A program made the translations under genes and the position numbers. Below the pieces are notes generated by a model. It was not told the origin of the DNA and did no database searches. It saw only the letters and a program-made list of their open reading frames with translations. A stretch of DNA of 64,000 nucleotides from Lasiosphaeris hirsuta (Eukaryota > Ascomycota > Sordariomycetes > Sordariales > Lasiosphaeriaceae): positions 3,038,001 through 3,102,000 of the forward strand of contig JAUKUA010000001.1 in NCBI GenBank assembly GCA_030549175.1, read 5' to 3'. Within the stretch, counting starts at the first letter, position 1. Each line of letters begins with the position of its first letter. Positions 1 through 11,711 of this stretch are shown here, piece by piece.

Positions 1-10
1 TGTTAGCCTG

Positions 11-56
11 GATCTGGATCAAGAATTCCGTGTGCACAGTTGTTTAGATCCAGATC
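11..56. repeat. 10-base inverted repeat
   Basis: Bases 11-20 read GATCTGGATC and bases 47-56 read the exact reverse complement, with a 26-base loop. Function is unknown; the arms are short enough to be chance. Confidence 0.5.
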
Positions 57-560
57 AGAAAGCGTAATATGTTTTATCATCAACCACCAGCAAAAGCTGG
101 TTGTAAGACAGCTCCAATAAATGGGTTCATCATATGGAAGGAAGGGGAAATGGAGAGATTGTATTTACCTTTTTGCATCCGAGAGCACGAGCTCTCGTTA
201 TGTTTTAAAATGAAAGCCAAGCTGCGGCGTGAGATGGATATTTATTGTGGAGTAGGCTTGGAAGATTTCGGCAAACGGAAGAACCCAGCCGAGAAAACAG
301 GCTCAGCAACGACCTAACATACTGCCAGATGCCACCGCCTACTTCTTTGGCCAAGTTCGTCCCGCTCTCTTGGTCTGGCCTGGGGATCCACTTCCGCTCC
401 TTCACACCAGTTTGTCAAGCTCCCGCATCCTGGACCCCAGCGGCATTACGTACACTGTTAGCTGTACCTGAGGGTGGAGGTAGCTATTGGGCTCGAAGCG
501 AGGCTACCGTAATGGAAAAGGCGTTTATCGTGTCACTGAGAGTAGTATCAAGTGCTCCGA

Positions 561-582
561 GTGTGCGCGTGTGCGCGTGTGC
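561..582. repeat. alternating GT/GC purine-pyrimidine tract
   Basis: A 22-base run of strictly alternating purines and pyrimidines (GTGTGCGCGTGTGCGCGTGT and two further bases). This is a simple-sequence tract of the kind that can adopt Z-DNA; no function is implied. Confidence 0.7.
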
Positions 583-1910
583 TGTTCTCGCTACCCGAGA
601 TAGCCGCGTTGCGGCGAGGGGAAGCAAGCCTGTGAGTCGTTGGTGACAGCATCTGGCTGCTGACACTGGTGCTCAGCCGCCTATTGGCTTCACACGGCCC
701 CCATACTGCGCGCCTGTCGCTGCCAGTTCTGGCGTTTGGTCTGCCACCCTAGTTGTGTTGAGGAAGCGTCACTCACAGACTACAGATAACCTACAAACTG
801 CACTCGATATGCTGGACATTGGACGGGCCTCTACAGAGCAGAAAGGGAATGGCGGGACTAGGCAAACGGCGTCGCCGTTGCTCTAGCTACGAGCAGCATT
901 AGGGTCTCTAGACCCCAGCTCTACTAACAGAATTCCCCAACCAAGAACTACCTAGTTGTCAAGTAGACTTGAGTTACCTAGCCGCATCCCCGCAAGGGTT
1001 CTCCGCTGCGCTACGGGTATTAAGGGATCACCAACGAATGCCGTCTGAAGTAGGTGGTGGTAGGGCTCTAACCTATACCACCAGGAGGAAAGCAGGCAGC
1101 GCGGGTAGGCTCTGCACGATGATTTTGGCCCTCAGCGTCTTGATTTGTTGTTGCGTCGTAGGCCGGGCCCGCAAAGCCGCACGGTGTTGGTGAGTGGACA
1201 ACAGCGGCTCGAGAAGCCAGGGTCTGCTCGGGTCTCGCAGCTGCGGCAGCGCGCTTAGGGAGTAGGAAAGGTATCCGTAGGAGGTCACTGTGTGGCCGCC
1301 TAGTAGCCCAGCCGCCCGACCGTCCGTCTTGGGCGTCTGGCTCTCCGCCCCGGGCTCGTTTCTCGCTTCCATTCCCCCCTCCAACTCCACCTGTCTTGGC
1401 CCATCTTCAACTCGGAAACCTAAGATCGCCCCCTTCGCGGCCAATTGCCCGGCTGTCCTCCAATTTGTTTCCCTCTCACCCGTTTCGCTTCTTCAGTCGC
1501 TTCGGACGCCCTCCGCCGCCGTTTTAGATGCTGTGGCCTGCGGGCGCCGGGCACCGATCGTGAACAGCCTTGCGAGCGCCCAAGAGCGGCGAGCACACTA
1601 GCACAATACTGGCACCACCAAGAACGAGTGCCCGCAAACCTTCGCACTTTGCAGCACAGAGCACAGACGGCCGCCTCGGACGACCCTGTCAAACACCATT
1701 CCCGCGCCGGTGCTACAGCAGCCCAGCACCGCACACTTGACGGCGCAAAGACGAGACCAGCGTCCTGCGTTCCGTTCCAGCAACCTCCCCCCCCCTCCCC
1801 GGCCCTTGCGCGCGGAAGGCGGTGACAGCTGGCCAGCTATTGAGAGCCCAGCTCCAGCGCAACCAGCACTGATCTAGTGACATCTTCGTCCCTTCACAGA
1901 AACCCCGACC

Positions 1911-3350
1911 ATGACAGCCGTCATGTCGCCAGGCTCCTCTCCAGCGACTTCACCACCCGCCATATCCCCGCCCGCTGCGACCACAGTCCACCCCGCCCTT
2001 CCTCCGCTGATAACATCGCCGCCCGCTCGCAGAAGCACTCTGCCACGCCCAATGTCACACGCATCCAAGAACCGCCTGTCGCAGTACTCGACAAGCTCGA
2101 TTCCCTCACGGTCACGCCCGCCCTCACACATCTTCGCAATATTCCCATCTAGCCTGTCCTACGCGCTTGTGCGCGACTTTGCTTACCCCTCGGGCCACCC
2201 CATGCACTATGGCCCACCACCCGAGCCCTCGCGCCCGCCCTCGGGAATGACAACTCCAGCGAGCGATCAGCGGCGCCTATCCGACCCCCCAACATCCTGG
2301 GACAGCAAGATGGGCTGGGACACGCACTCGTGGGGTAACGACAGCTTCGGCAGGTCAATCGACCTACCGCCCATCCAATTCGTTGACGGGCCGCCATGGA
2401 GCGAGGACGAGGACCTCCAGAGTCCCGTCGTTAGCTCACGGCACAAGAAGCACAAGTCTTCGAGCGGCACATACGGACATGGGAGGAATCGGAATGGCCG
2501 TGAGGTTTTGAGTGCTCAGGTTGGCTCTATCTTGAACCCGGATAACTTTGATCGCGAAAGAGGATATTATGTGGGCACGAGCGGTGATGGCAGCGAGCGA
2601 TACTACGTCAATCAAGGTGAAGAAGCCAACGGACCCGGCGGCGAATATGTCACATACCCCCCCGATCAGGCAAGGCACGTTGCCGCTGCGTATCAAGTCG
2701 CGGATCAACAACCTCGTCAGTATGCTGATCCGGATACCGGGGGTACCCGCTCCGACTCGGAAGAGGAATCCGACACAGGTTCCTCTCCGGGCTACCAGGA
2801 AGAAGACCAATCGCGGTATTCGAGGGACTACCAGTTCACAATCACTTCCCCTGATGAGGAGATGCATGGAAAGGCCGTGGCACTTTTTGATTTTGAACGC
2901 GAGAATGAAAATGAGCTGCCCCTAGTAGAAGGCCAGATCATATGGGTATCGTACAGGCACGGGCTAGGATGGCTAGTGGCCGAGGATCCGAAAACACAAG
3001 AGAGCGGGCTAGTGCCCGAGGGATATGTCCGTCTCCTCCGTGACATTGAAGGAGGAATCAGCAGCCTGGCCGGCCACCTTGCTGATAGCCCGGCGAGCCC
3101 CAATGAGGTTGGGACCCCCACGCAAGCGGAACACCAATTTGGTCACACCCCTACACCCAGCAACGCAACGAATGGCTACCACCAACCAATAGTCTCAACC
3201 TTCTCAACGTCAAGCAAAGACCTTGACCCCTATCCCCAGCACCTCCTGGGGACACAAGCGGGACAAGCACCGCCGCAGGTGGTTCACTACCACGGACAAC
3301 GGGGGGGAGTCAGGCCAACACGCCAACGCTCCTCTTTCACCAAGACATAG
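1911..3350 (+). CDS. SH3 domain protein, Nbp2/Skb5-like
   Basis: One exon encodes 479 residues. The first 100 or so residues are rich in Ser, Pro and Thr and look disordered. A single SH3 domain lies at about residues 318-378: it begins with the ALFDFE-type motif, has an acidic RT-loop (ENENELPLVEG), the GLGWLVAED strand with its conserved Trp, and the LVPEGYV 3-10/strand motif. A disordered tail follows. This arrangement and the SH3 sequence resemble budding yeast Nbp2 and fission yeast Skb5, adaptors that bring a PP2C phosphatase or PAK kinase to MAP-kinase modules; that role is inferred from family. The ATG at 1911 is the first in frame, and no intron signal is needed. A shorter start further downstream is possible, because the N-terminal stretch is low complexity. 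Confidence 0.7.
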   Translation: MTAVMSPGSSPATSPPAISPPAATTVHPALPPLITSPPARRSTLPRPMSHASKNRLSQYSTSSIPSRSRPPSHIFAIFPSSLSYALVRDFAYPSGHPMHYGPPPEPSRPPSGMTTPASDQRRLSDPPTSWDSKMGWDTHSWGNDSFGRSIDLPPIQFVDGPPWSEDEDLQSPVVSSRHKKHKSSSGTYGHGRNRNGREVLSAQVGSILNPDNFDRERGYYVGTSGDGSERYYVNQGEEANGPGGEYVTYPPDQARHVAAAYQVADQQPRQYADPDTGGTRSDSEEESDTGSSPGYQEEDQSRYSRDYQFTITSPDEEMHGKAVALFDFERENENELPLVEGQIIWVSYRHGLGWLVAEDPKTQESGLVPEGYVRLLRDIEGGISSLAGHLADSPASPNEVGTPTQAEHQFGHTPTPSNATNGYHQPIVSTFSTSSKDLDPYPQHLLGTQAGQAPPQVVHYHGQRGGVRPTRQRSSFTKT

Positions 3351-4854
3351 GGATGATGCGCCGGGGAAGCCAGGACGTGGGGTTACAGAAGGGCGAGACA
3401 CTCCTCGATGCCAAGATGGAGTCTCCTACAGACACGACGGACGAGGCCAAGGTGAATACGGCGGGGTGATAACGACGATGAAATGGGGACGGATGGGGCA
3501 GAGAAGGGGGTAACCTGAAATAAATGGTTTTACGAAGCATCTGGGACGGAGTGTTTTGGGGGGCATGTACTAATATATCCCGGCGGGAGGAAAGCGCGTT
3601 TGGCTTCGTGGCTCTGGTTGCTTTTCTCATGGTGGAATTCTATAACGCATGCTGCAGTCGTTCGTCTTTTTCACCCCCTGACTTGACTTATGATATGAAC
3701 AATGGCGTTTTTTTATCTGTTCCCGCGCATAGCACAAGAGAAGGCACGGATCAGCAACACGGGGGACGATCGTTTATTATCCCCCGTATTCCTGAGGTTG
3801 GGGTTGAGCAGAGGTGTTTTTTGGTTGCAGGGCGAGGTGTTTACTGTGGACGGTTTTCTTTTCTGTTTTCCGCCTGGCTTCTTGTTCCTGGTACCTTTCC
3901 TTCGTGGGGAATGACGCGATGGATCGCTGATGATTCGGACGAAAAGGGGCTTTGTGCTGGTTTGAGCGCCATATTTGCCCAGTCTGCAGCGGAGTAGGCT
4001 GTGGCAGCTAGGGGAAAAGTGCTTCAGGGAAAATATTTTTTGGTGTCTGGGGGCCCCCGCATTCACATTGAGTTGTCGGTGGCGAGAGGCAGGTGTTCCG
4101 AGATGTTGTATGATTTTCTGGGTCAGGTAGAGAGATACATCCATATATACCATGCCGTCCGTGGTGTTAAGCACTGTTTAATTCCCATGTCGGGTGCCGT
4201 GTGAGAGTGGTAGGCTAGTGTAATGATCAGTACGGCCTCCGTTTGACGCCTAGTTGTTGATGCTTGAGGGCATGTATATTTGTTCACAGGCCAAACCGTC
4301 ACGCTCATTGTAGGGGTGTCTTGGAATGGTGTGCTTTAGTGCCCCTGACATATCCTATAATGTCTGACACATCGATCAAGTACTCCTCCATACGCGTCGG
4401 GGAGAGCCGTTCAACTTATAAGTCCACGTATAGGAAGAGATCGAGACGGGTCAGAGGCGTCCTAGACCGAATTTGTCCTTCTTTGAGTTGGAAGTCCTTT
4501 CTAACAGCATCAAGATGAGCATTGAATTGGTTATTTTCTCTCCTCATCACTCTTAGGGGCAAATGCTCAGCTAGCCGACGACATTGAATGGGACCGCCTT
4601 GTCTAGGTACCTAAAGCTATTTTACACGAGGAACATAGAACACGCCAGGTGCAATGATGTTTGTTGTATATCCCCACGAGTGATAAAAGTGCCTCCGTTT
4701 GCTGCCACATTAGATCGCAGCGATTGTTGTCCCAGCCTCCATCTCCGGTTCCCTGAATAGGTTAGGGATTGAAGTCTGGCCATTGAGGTATATATCGGAT
4801 CTGCTCAATCCGCAAAAGATCCGGCTGTATGCCTGCTCTGGCATAGTGGTACAT
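3351..4854. other. spacer with 3' region of the SH3 gene
   Basis: About 1.5 kb between the SH3 gene and the end of the decayed F-box-like locus, which lies on the other strand. No supported gene was found. It probably holds the two 3' untranslated regions. Confidence 0.5.
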
Positions 4855-6333
4855 TCAGCACCAGATGAGGAAATAATTCGAATTTGCCCTCTCCGACTGG
4901 TCTTTCCACGCATGATATCTTAAGACTTCCTCCCATGTTCCACTCAGCAGGGGGATGTCGCGCATCTCGATATGCCCAGGCTGTCTGAGCCGTCTAGCGA
5001 AAGTCGTAATATCAACTAGGCGAAGCCTCAAGCCACATACGGAAATCTCCTGTAAGTTCGGCCACGTTGTCGCGGCGATGACCTGGCCAATATTAACTGT
5101 TGGCGAGGCATACTCAAGTTCCATTGGGAAGCAGAGTTTGACATGTCTCAGACTGGTGATATTCAGGTAGAAGCCCAAAAACCAGCGTAGCTGCTCGGAG
5201 TCCGTTTCATATGTGTATTGGCGCGTGAAGGTGAAGGTTTCTAACCTCTGCGTCGCTAATGAGAACCGTTGCCGGGCCTCAGACCACTGGCAGGGCCCTA
5301 TCCGCGACAGCTTAGTTAGATATTCCAAATGTATGTCGATAGACCTGAGCCGTGCTCCAGTACCCCCAACAGCAGCTGTTAGCTCTGCTATGACTTCATG
5401 CGGAGGACTCGTATATGGATACCCTGCGGCGTTGAATCCGGTCATTGGCTCTACGATGAACTTATAGATATTCTCATACGCATTCTTGGCCCTGGTGCTC
5501 CTGGTGCTCCTCTTGCGCCACATACACCCACGGTCTGTATCATGGAATTACAAAATTTGCACGCAGGGCATCCTCGCAATCGCAGCAGCAACAGCTCGAA
5601 AGGATCTCCCGTCGCCCAACAACGCTGCTTGCTCGTCGAAAAGCCTCTGATATTCCAGGTAAGCACCCTCCAGGATGGAGGACAACCCGGACTGTAGTAA
5701 CACCCTTTCTAATAGAAGGATGATGTGGAGTTTCATCCAGACGCGAAACTGACGAGGCGTTGAGATGTACCTGGATCTGGCGAACAAGCAGATGAGAGAC
5801 GGCTCCACAAAATCGCCGACAAGTAAGCCGTATGCTCTTGATGTCATGTATGGGCCGGACGGATCCATTTCATTGAGCTAGAAAAGTTCAGCGAACTCGA
5901 GGATCCCGGTTAGAATCTCCTTAGGCATGTCTAGGATGTTCAACTTCCTCGGGTGCGGTCGGGATTTTCTGTTAATACAATCTCTGGCAGCTCTCTGGGT
6001 ATCTTCGCAATATTGTTGCAAGACATTTCGGCTCCCCAGCTCTTGTTCCAAGTCAACCTCTGAGCGGGTCGAAAATTATTCCAAATGCATCTTGTAATCA
6101 TAAGCCTCGTCATTCAGCCAGAGATCCAGATTATCGCTGAGCCATTCGTTGAATGCATCGAAATTTTCACCTCCATTGGAGCTGGGCACCGGTAAATGTG
6201 TATCGCGGCCTGAATACAGGCGATATAATTTTCGTTGGCAGAGAGGATCTGGTGAAGATTTACGAGGTTTTTGTAATGGTTTTCGAGAGTGCCAACATTT
6301 TCGAAATGGGGGAAAGCTTGGGGCGAGTCCATC
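4855..6333 (-). pseudogene. F-box-like gene with in-frame nonsense codons
   Basis: One reverse-strand frame reads as a single protein-like sequence of about 490 residues from about 6333 to the stop at 4855, but it is broken by TAA at 6078-6076, TAG at 5880-5878 and TAA at 5550-5548. Just after the first stop, around 5940-5890, comes an F-box-like segment (LDMPKEILTGIL), followed by a long region resembling the leucine-rich C-terminal halves of large F-box families in Sordariomycetes. No ATG opens the N-terminal part, so the start is lost or lies in an unseen exon. The longest clean piece is 222 codons (5523-4855). All three stops could come from Gln codons (CAA/CAG) by one C-to-T change at CpA, the preferred context of repeat-induced point mutation. 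A spliced functional gene is unlikely, because no plausible introns span the stops. Confidence 0.6.
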
Positions 6334-6996
6334 TTATGAGATGTAAACCGAAGGCGTATGCTTTTTTATCGGGGCTGCTGAAAGGATCGCGCCCTGGAGA
6401 AGGGCTGCTGGTTCTCTGTTAGAAGGTATTTTGCCTGGAAACATCGCCGCCTGTGACCACCAAGGAATATCCCTGAACGATCCACTCCTCATCCACGTCT
6501 ACCTAACTTTTGGACCATGAAGTCTGATATGCCAAATCAATGACCTCAAACGGTGCCTAGTAGGCACCAAAGAATTAGCTTGTGTGTGCTACTTTCGCCT
6601 ATTTTCGAGGCTGAAATTTTTCTTTACCAAAGGTCCCATTCACTGGCAGGGATGGAACTGGTATTTTGATGGGACTGTAGGCTGGCCGGTACGCGCGTAC
6701 TCTTGCCCGCGGGTGCCAAGTCACAGCCCCCCGGGTACCTACCTTGCTACCGACCTCCACCTCATAGAAACATGACGTAAAGTCCGCTGAAGCTCCCCGC
6801 GTCTGAACTCCAAAAAGCACCTGCAGCGACCAATCAAGCATCATCAAGCAACATCCCTGGAAGATTGCGACAACGACAAAACCGACAACCGACAACGGAG
6901 TCTTACCAATTGACATTATTTCTCCTAGCAAATTGACTCTCGCAAAACGCCCGACCTGCAGGCTCATCACCGATTACAATTCCAACCCTGCACACC
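6334..6996. other. spacer, promoter region of MCR1
   Basis: About 660 bases with no supported gene. It leads directly into the ATG of the cytochrome b5 reductase gene and should hold its promoter and leader. No specific element is claimed. Confidence 0.5.
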
Positions 6997-8264
6997 ATGA
7001 GTCTATTCGTCGCCAGCCGGTCGGCCTTCAGAGCTACCGGGTCCGTCAAGCGGGTGAGTCCTTCCCTCCGAGTCGGCTAGACCTTGTTCCCCAAACGATG
7101 TATCTCTAGAGTTTGTTGCCCTGAGGGGACTCATGGGGGAGCAGTTCTTGCGCAGGGACATAGGACACCGCTTATTTCGTCGCCAAAGCATCGAGCTAAC
7201 ACAACCCCTTTCTCCTAGAGCTTCCAGACCCGCCGATATGCTACCGAACCGACCACCCCGCCCCCGGCCGAGTCGCCCAAGAGCGGCAGTAACAGCACTA
7301 TCCTCCTTGTCGCCGGAGCTGTAGGCCTGGGCGGCGCCGGATATTACTTCCTTTCGGGAACATCCGCGGCGAAGAAGGCCGAGGCCAAGGTCAAGGAGGC
7401 CACCAGTGTTGCGGCCAAGAAGGCCTTCACCGGCGGTGAGCAGGGCTTCGTCAGCCTCAAGCTTGAGGAGGTTGAGACCGTCAACCACAACACAAAGCGC
7501 TTCCGCTTCAAGCTTCCCGAGGATGACATGGTATCTGGTCTTACCACTGCCAGCGCTGTCCTGACCAAGGTCAAGCCGGAGGGTGCTGAGAAGCCCGTTC
7601 TCCGACCCTACACTCCCATCAGCGACGAGGGTAAGCAGCCAACTATCTTGAGAAGTCATTTGTTTCCTACCTAGAGACTTACAAAGACTCAACAGAAGTC
7701 ACGGGCTACATGGACCTCTTGGTCAAGAAGTACCCCAATGGCCCGATGAGCTCCCATTTCCACGACATGGTGCCCGGTCAACATCTCGAGGTCAAGGGCC
7801 CGCTTCCCAAGTATCCCTGGACGGCCAACAAGCACCAGCACATCGGCCTGATTGCCGGCGGTACGGGCATCACGCCCATGTTCCAGCTGGTGCGCGCCAT
7901 CTTCAACAACCCCGAGGACAAGACCAAGGTGACGCTCGTTTTTGGCAACATCAGCGAGGACGACATTCTGCTCAAGCAGGAGCTGACCAAGCTCGAGAAC
8001 ATCTACCCGCAGAGGTTCCGCGCCTTCTACGTGCTCGACAACCCGCCCAAGGAGTGGGCCGGCGGTAAGGGTTTCATCACCAAGGACCTGCTCAAGAAGG
8101 TGCTCCCCGAGCCCAAGTCGGATAATATCAAGCTGTTTGTGTGCGGACCCCCGGGTCTGATGAACTCCATCTCGGGCAACAAGAAGAGCCCCAGGGACCA
8201 GGGCGAGTTGGTGGGCGCCCTGAAGGAGCTTGGGTACACACCCGAGCAGGTGTATAAATTCTAA
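6997..8264 (+). CDS. MCR1: mitochondrial NADH-cytochrome b5 reductase 2
   Basis: Exons are 6997-7053, 7219-7630 and 7696-8264, with introns of 165 and 65 bases bounded by GTGAGT..CTAG and GTAAGC..ACAG; 345 residues, the usual length for fungal Mcr1. The N terminus is basic (a mitochondrial presequence) and is followed by one hydrophobic span at about residues 36-54 ([19 protein letters not shown]), which would anchor the enzyme in the outer membrane or intermembrane space as known for Mcr1. The flavin-binding motif RPYTPIS lies just before intron 2, and the NADH-binding GGTGITPM and CGPPGLM motifs are intact in exon 3. The family passes electrons from NADH through FAD to cytochrome b5 and supports ergosterol synthesis and recycling of the radical form of D-erythroascorbate. 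The gene is convergent with the Zn2Cys6 regulator gene, 284 bases away. Confidence 0.93.
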
Positions 8265-8548
8265 GCGGAGAGTAGTTGCTGCTGGGTTAGCAGGAGTGGG
8301 CGCATGAGATCTCTTTAGGTAGAGTTGCTTCGGATGAGTCCCGCTTGAGAACGACACAGTTCGGTTTCCGTCATGTACAAATATATCAGGGTAGATATTA
8401 GATATCCAAAGAGATGACGCCTTTTCAACTATGGGACCCTGTGCCATAGCCATTAGCCTCGTTGCCCCATCTGCAGCCTATCCAGGCGCATATAAATCCC
8501 CATCCCATTTGACAACCCAACCCTCCCCCCAACTCCTTCTCCCGTACC

Positions 8549-10581
8549 TCAAGGACTCACCCCCTTCCACGCCATCACCGTCGTCACGTCGTGATGGTGC
8601 ACCATATCCAAATACTCATTCGCCAACCGCCACCTCATCGCCAACCTCCCGATCGCCCGCCGCACATCCTCCAGCGCCTCCCCCACGACTGCATCCCCGC
8701 TCTCCTTCCACAGCCAATGCAGCGTGGCCATGGCCGCGTACAAGGCGTCCAGACACAGCGGGCTCAGCCGCCGCTGGCCCGCGGGGAGCACCACGGCCTC
8801 GAGCATCTCGAGGCTCAGATCGCGCACCGCCATGGATGCGTCGCGCAGGCCCGAGATGGCGCGGACCTGCATCGCGAGCTCATCGGCTGTCTTGGGGTTG
8901 GGCGCGTCGATCCCGCCCGGCCCCGGCCCGTCGCGCAGGTTCTCGGGGCACGAGTAGACGTCGAGGAGCTGGATGAGGGCCGACAGCGCCAGGCAGCGTG
9001 GGGTGAGCAGGGCGAAGTAGCGGTCCTCTGGGGTCGTGGTGGATGTGGACGTGGTGGTGGTGATGGTGGTGATGGTGGAGGCTGGGGAGAGGGAGGCGGA
9101 TGGTGGGGAGGGGCTGGTTAGGTCGCTTTGGACGATACGGCCAAAGGAGATAAGGTTGTCGATCAGGGATTGGACTGAGGTAATGTCGAAGGGGGGGGCG
9201 GTGTTGCGCAAGTTGTTGCGTACCGTCGTGCGGCAGTGGGTTGTCGTCTGGCTGATGAGCATGCTCACTTGGGCGAGGCGCGCGAAGGGGCCTTGGTGCT
9301 GGTGGGCTGGGGTGTTGATGGAGGCTTGCAGGCCGCGAGACGGGTCGCCGTCGTCCTGTGTTATTGAGATTAGAGGTGGGCGGGGATGGGAGGAGAGGAT
9401 AGGGGATGACGTACCCAGGCCCCATCGTCGACAGGTAGAATAAAGTTGTCTTCTGGCTCGGGGAGTGAGTAGCGTCTCTTATTGCCTAGGCAAATCGCTC
9501 GGTCGAGGATATAAACTGCCCACCATACGCGGCGTCTTTCCTCTGATTCCGTCCAGGTTGCCTGTTATTTTGCGCCCATGTCAGGTCGACAAGGTTCGTG
9601 ACTGCCCCTTTCACCACCCACACATAAAAAGGGGACTTACACACGAACCCAGCATCAGCGAACTCTCTTTAAAGGACGGGATCCCTATTACGTCAATATA
9701 GCGAGCGCACATGGCGACTGACATCCACGCCGCAGGGTAGATGGCGTGTCCAAACTCATACAGCGTCACCAGAATCATGGACTGCAGATGGATGAGCGAG
9801 AGGGTGCCGCTCCCTTCGAGTAGGGCGAGAAACCGCTTCGAGGCCGTGTAGAGGTGGTTGTCGACGGCGCTATCGACGCCGGCGATGGGCTGGGACGTGA
9901 GGAGCTTCATGGCGAGGAACAGCATGGCCAGGTCAGGCCCGCCTTCCCACAGCGAGATGCCCAGCGACATGCGCTTCTTAGAGATGATGGGGAACCAATG
10001 ATGCACACTGTCAAAATACTCAGCCGTAGCCTCTTGGACGGCGTTCCCATGACTAAGAATATCGTAGACGTCCTGCGGCACATCGACGTTGGGCTTGGGG
10101 ATGGGCAGCTGAGCCCACTTGAAGCAGTCGATGTCGAGGAAGATGGCTGACGGGAACCGATTCATGGAAGGCGGTCCCAACCACAGGGGGCCGTTGACCG
10201 GCTGTCTGCCGACGTCAGGGAAGATGCCCGACGAGGTCTCGCTGGCGACTGGGCTGCGGAGCCGCTGCTCAAGCTCGGCGAGCCGGGTATGCAGCGAGGC
10301 AAGGTCATCAGCCGTTGGGACCGACGGGGACACATCACTGTAGTCGCATGGACGCCCCATACGCGCACATAGACTGCACACGGGCAGCGTCTTGTCGCAC
10401 TTTCTCCTTGAGAGCAGCCACGCATGGTCAGCCGGGCAGCAATTTTTGGCGTGGAATATATCAGGGGTCAGGACTCAGGACTCAGGACTCAGGGGGCGGA
10501 GCGAGAAAGAGATGTCTTGTACTTTTGCTTTCGGCAGCTAATGCATGCCTGGCTGGCTTTTGCTCCCTGTGTGAGAGACAT
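8549..10581 (-). CDS. Zn(II)2Cys6 transcription factor with fungal-specific regulatory domain
   Basis: Reverse strand, exons 10581-10523, 10406-9641, 9561-9415 and 9355-8549, giving 592 residues. Intron 1 (116 bases, GTACAA..CAAG) splits the zinc cluster inside a Lys codon. After splicing the cluster is Cys-X2-Cys-X6-Cys-X6-Cys-X2-Cys-X6-Cys with the basic stretch RKQKRKCDK, a complete binuclear zinc DNA-binding domain at about residues 13-36. A short leucine-containing coiled-coil linker follows. The middle homology (Fungal_trans) region is recognised in exon 3 by the RRRVWWAVYILDR motif and the LPEPEDNF segment. The spliced frame is consistent across all joins (59+766+147+807 bases). Its target genes cannot be deduced: the neighbours are housekeeping genes and no metabolic cluster adjoins it. 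Confidence 0.9.
10471..10491. repeat. three tandem GGACTCA units inside intron 1 of the regulator gene
   Basis: GGACTCA occurs three times in direct succession in the first intron of the Zn2Cys6 gene, after a degenerate copy. It is a minisatellite-like slippage repeat and is probably neutral. Confidence 0.7.
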
Positions 10582-11711
10582 CGCGATGATCTTCTGAGAC
10601 GATAGCGTCAGCAGACATGAGTGTCAGGTCGCTCGTCTGGTGCAAGCTGAACCATCAATTCGCCCTCAACAGTCAACTGAGTGCCCGCCCTTCCCCCTTC
10701 GCCTTCCTTGCCGGTGGCTGACTAAGTCACCTTGTGAAGCTATCAATCTCTTGCTCTTTCACCTCATAAATTGACACAACGCCTGGTCAGTGAGAGCATT
10801 TGCCGGAAGCAATGTAATTGAACAATATGCAGCACTATATGTTCACCTAGTCTTTACTTTTGGTGCTGTTTTCGAACAGGATGCAAGCTCGGGGAGAAAT
10901 GAGGCAGACTGGCTGCCACCTCGAGGGTGGGGTGAAAGCCTTACTATTTGCTGGGGTAATCAGGCTGCGACATTGCTGTGTAGCACCCAGGAATCACCAT
11001 CAAGTACGCAGCGAAGTCACTCGTGTAGCCCAATGCTTCTTGGCATTCCTGACTACAGGCCTCAAGTCCTCGACTCTCGAGCCTACCATGCTAGCAACAA
11101 AGGCTACCAATCATGCCCATCATGAACCCCAAACTCCATGCCCTTTGTTCCATGATAAAAAAAATAACCCTTCTTGCCACCGAGGGAGTCATTGTTCATA
11201 ATCCCATGCCCAGACCCATCATCATAATTCCATGCCACGCCATACAAAACCTAACAATTCTACATTTCTCTCACAGCCGTAGCTAGCGCTAAACATCTCC
11301 CGAAAGGGCACATCAGGTCCACATCCTCCGAGGCTTGTTTGACTGGTCAGCAATGCTCCGAAAACTGTTGAGGGTGAGCTGGTGTGAAGCAAGTTAAAGG
11401 CTCAGAGAGAAGATTATATAGTTCGACATTTTCCAGCTCGGGACGCTGCGGCTCATGGAAGAGCCGAACCGCCATCTGCCAGACTTCCGTCTAAGGATGA
11501 CGATACGAATGATCTCATCATGTAATGTGGGGAATGTGTGCGAAGTTTGTCAGTCACTTACAATTTATGCTATTCAAATCCATCTCCTTTTCCCCTCCTT
11601 CCTTCTTTTTTCTTTCATTTTATTTGTTTGTGTTTTGTGTGGCTGATCTCAGGTTGGTTACCCAGCTAGAGACGCACGGTGATGCAGGAGGTAGTGGATG
11701 CCCTCGTATTA
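10582..11711. other. spacer upstream of the regulator gene
   Basis: About 1.1 kb with only short random open frames. It holds the promoter of the Zn2Cys6 gene at its left side and the 3' region of the DUF3807-type gene at its right side. A pyrimidine-rich stretch lies at about 11580-11640. No RNA gene was seen. Confidence 0.5.

Larger units (their letters stand above)
1..1910. other. gene-free spacer and 5' leader region of the SH3 gene
   Basis: I see no coding sequence here with splice signals or recognisable protein similarity; the short open frames on both strands look random. The last 500 bases or so are rich in C and T, as is usual for promoters and leaders of filamentous ascomycete genes. 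They probably hold the core promoter and 5' untranslated region of the SH3-domain gene that starts at 1911. Confidence 0.6.

Noticed and set aside
7003..7692. 229-codon open frame on the minus strand opposite MCR1
   Set aside because: It is the antisense shadow of MCR1 coding exons with high GC; it has no family similarity and the plus-strand gene is certain.
8431..8976. 181-codon plus-strand frame opposite the Zn2Cys6 gene
   Set aside because: Pro/Arg-rich composition is what the complement of the regulator's last exon gives; no start context or similarity.
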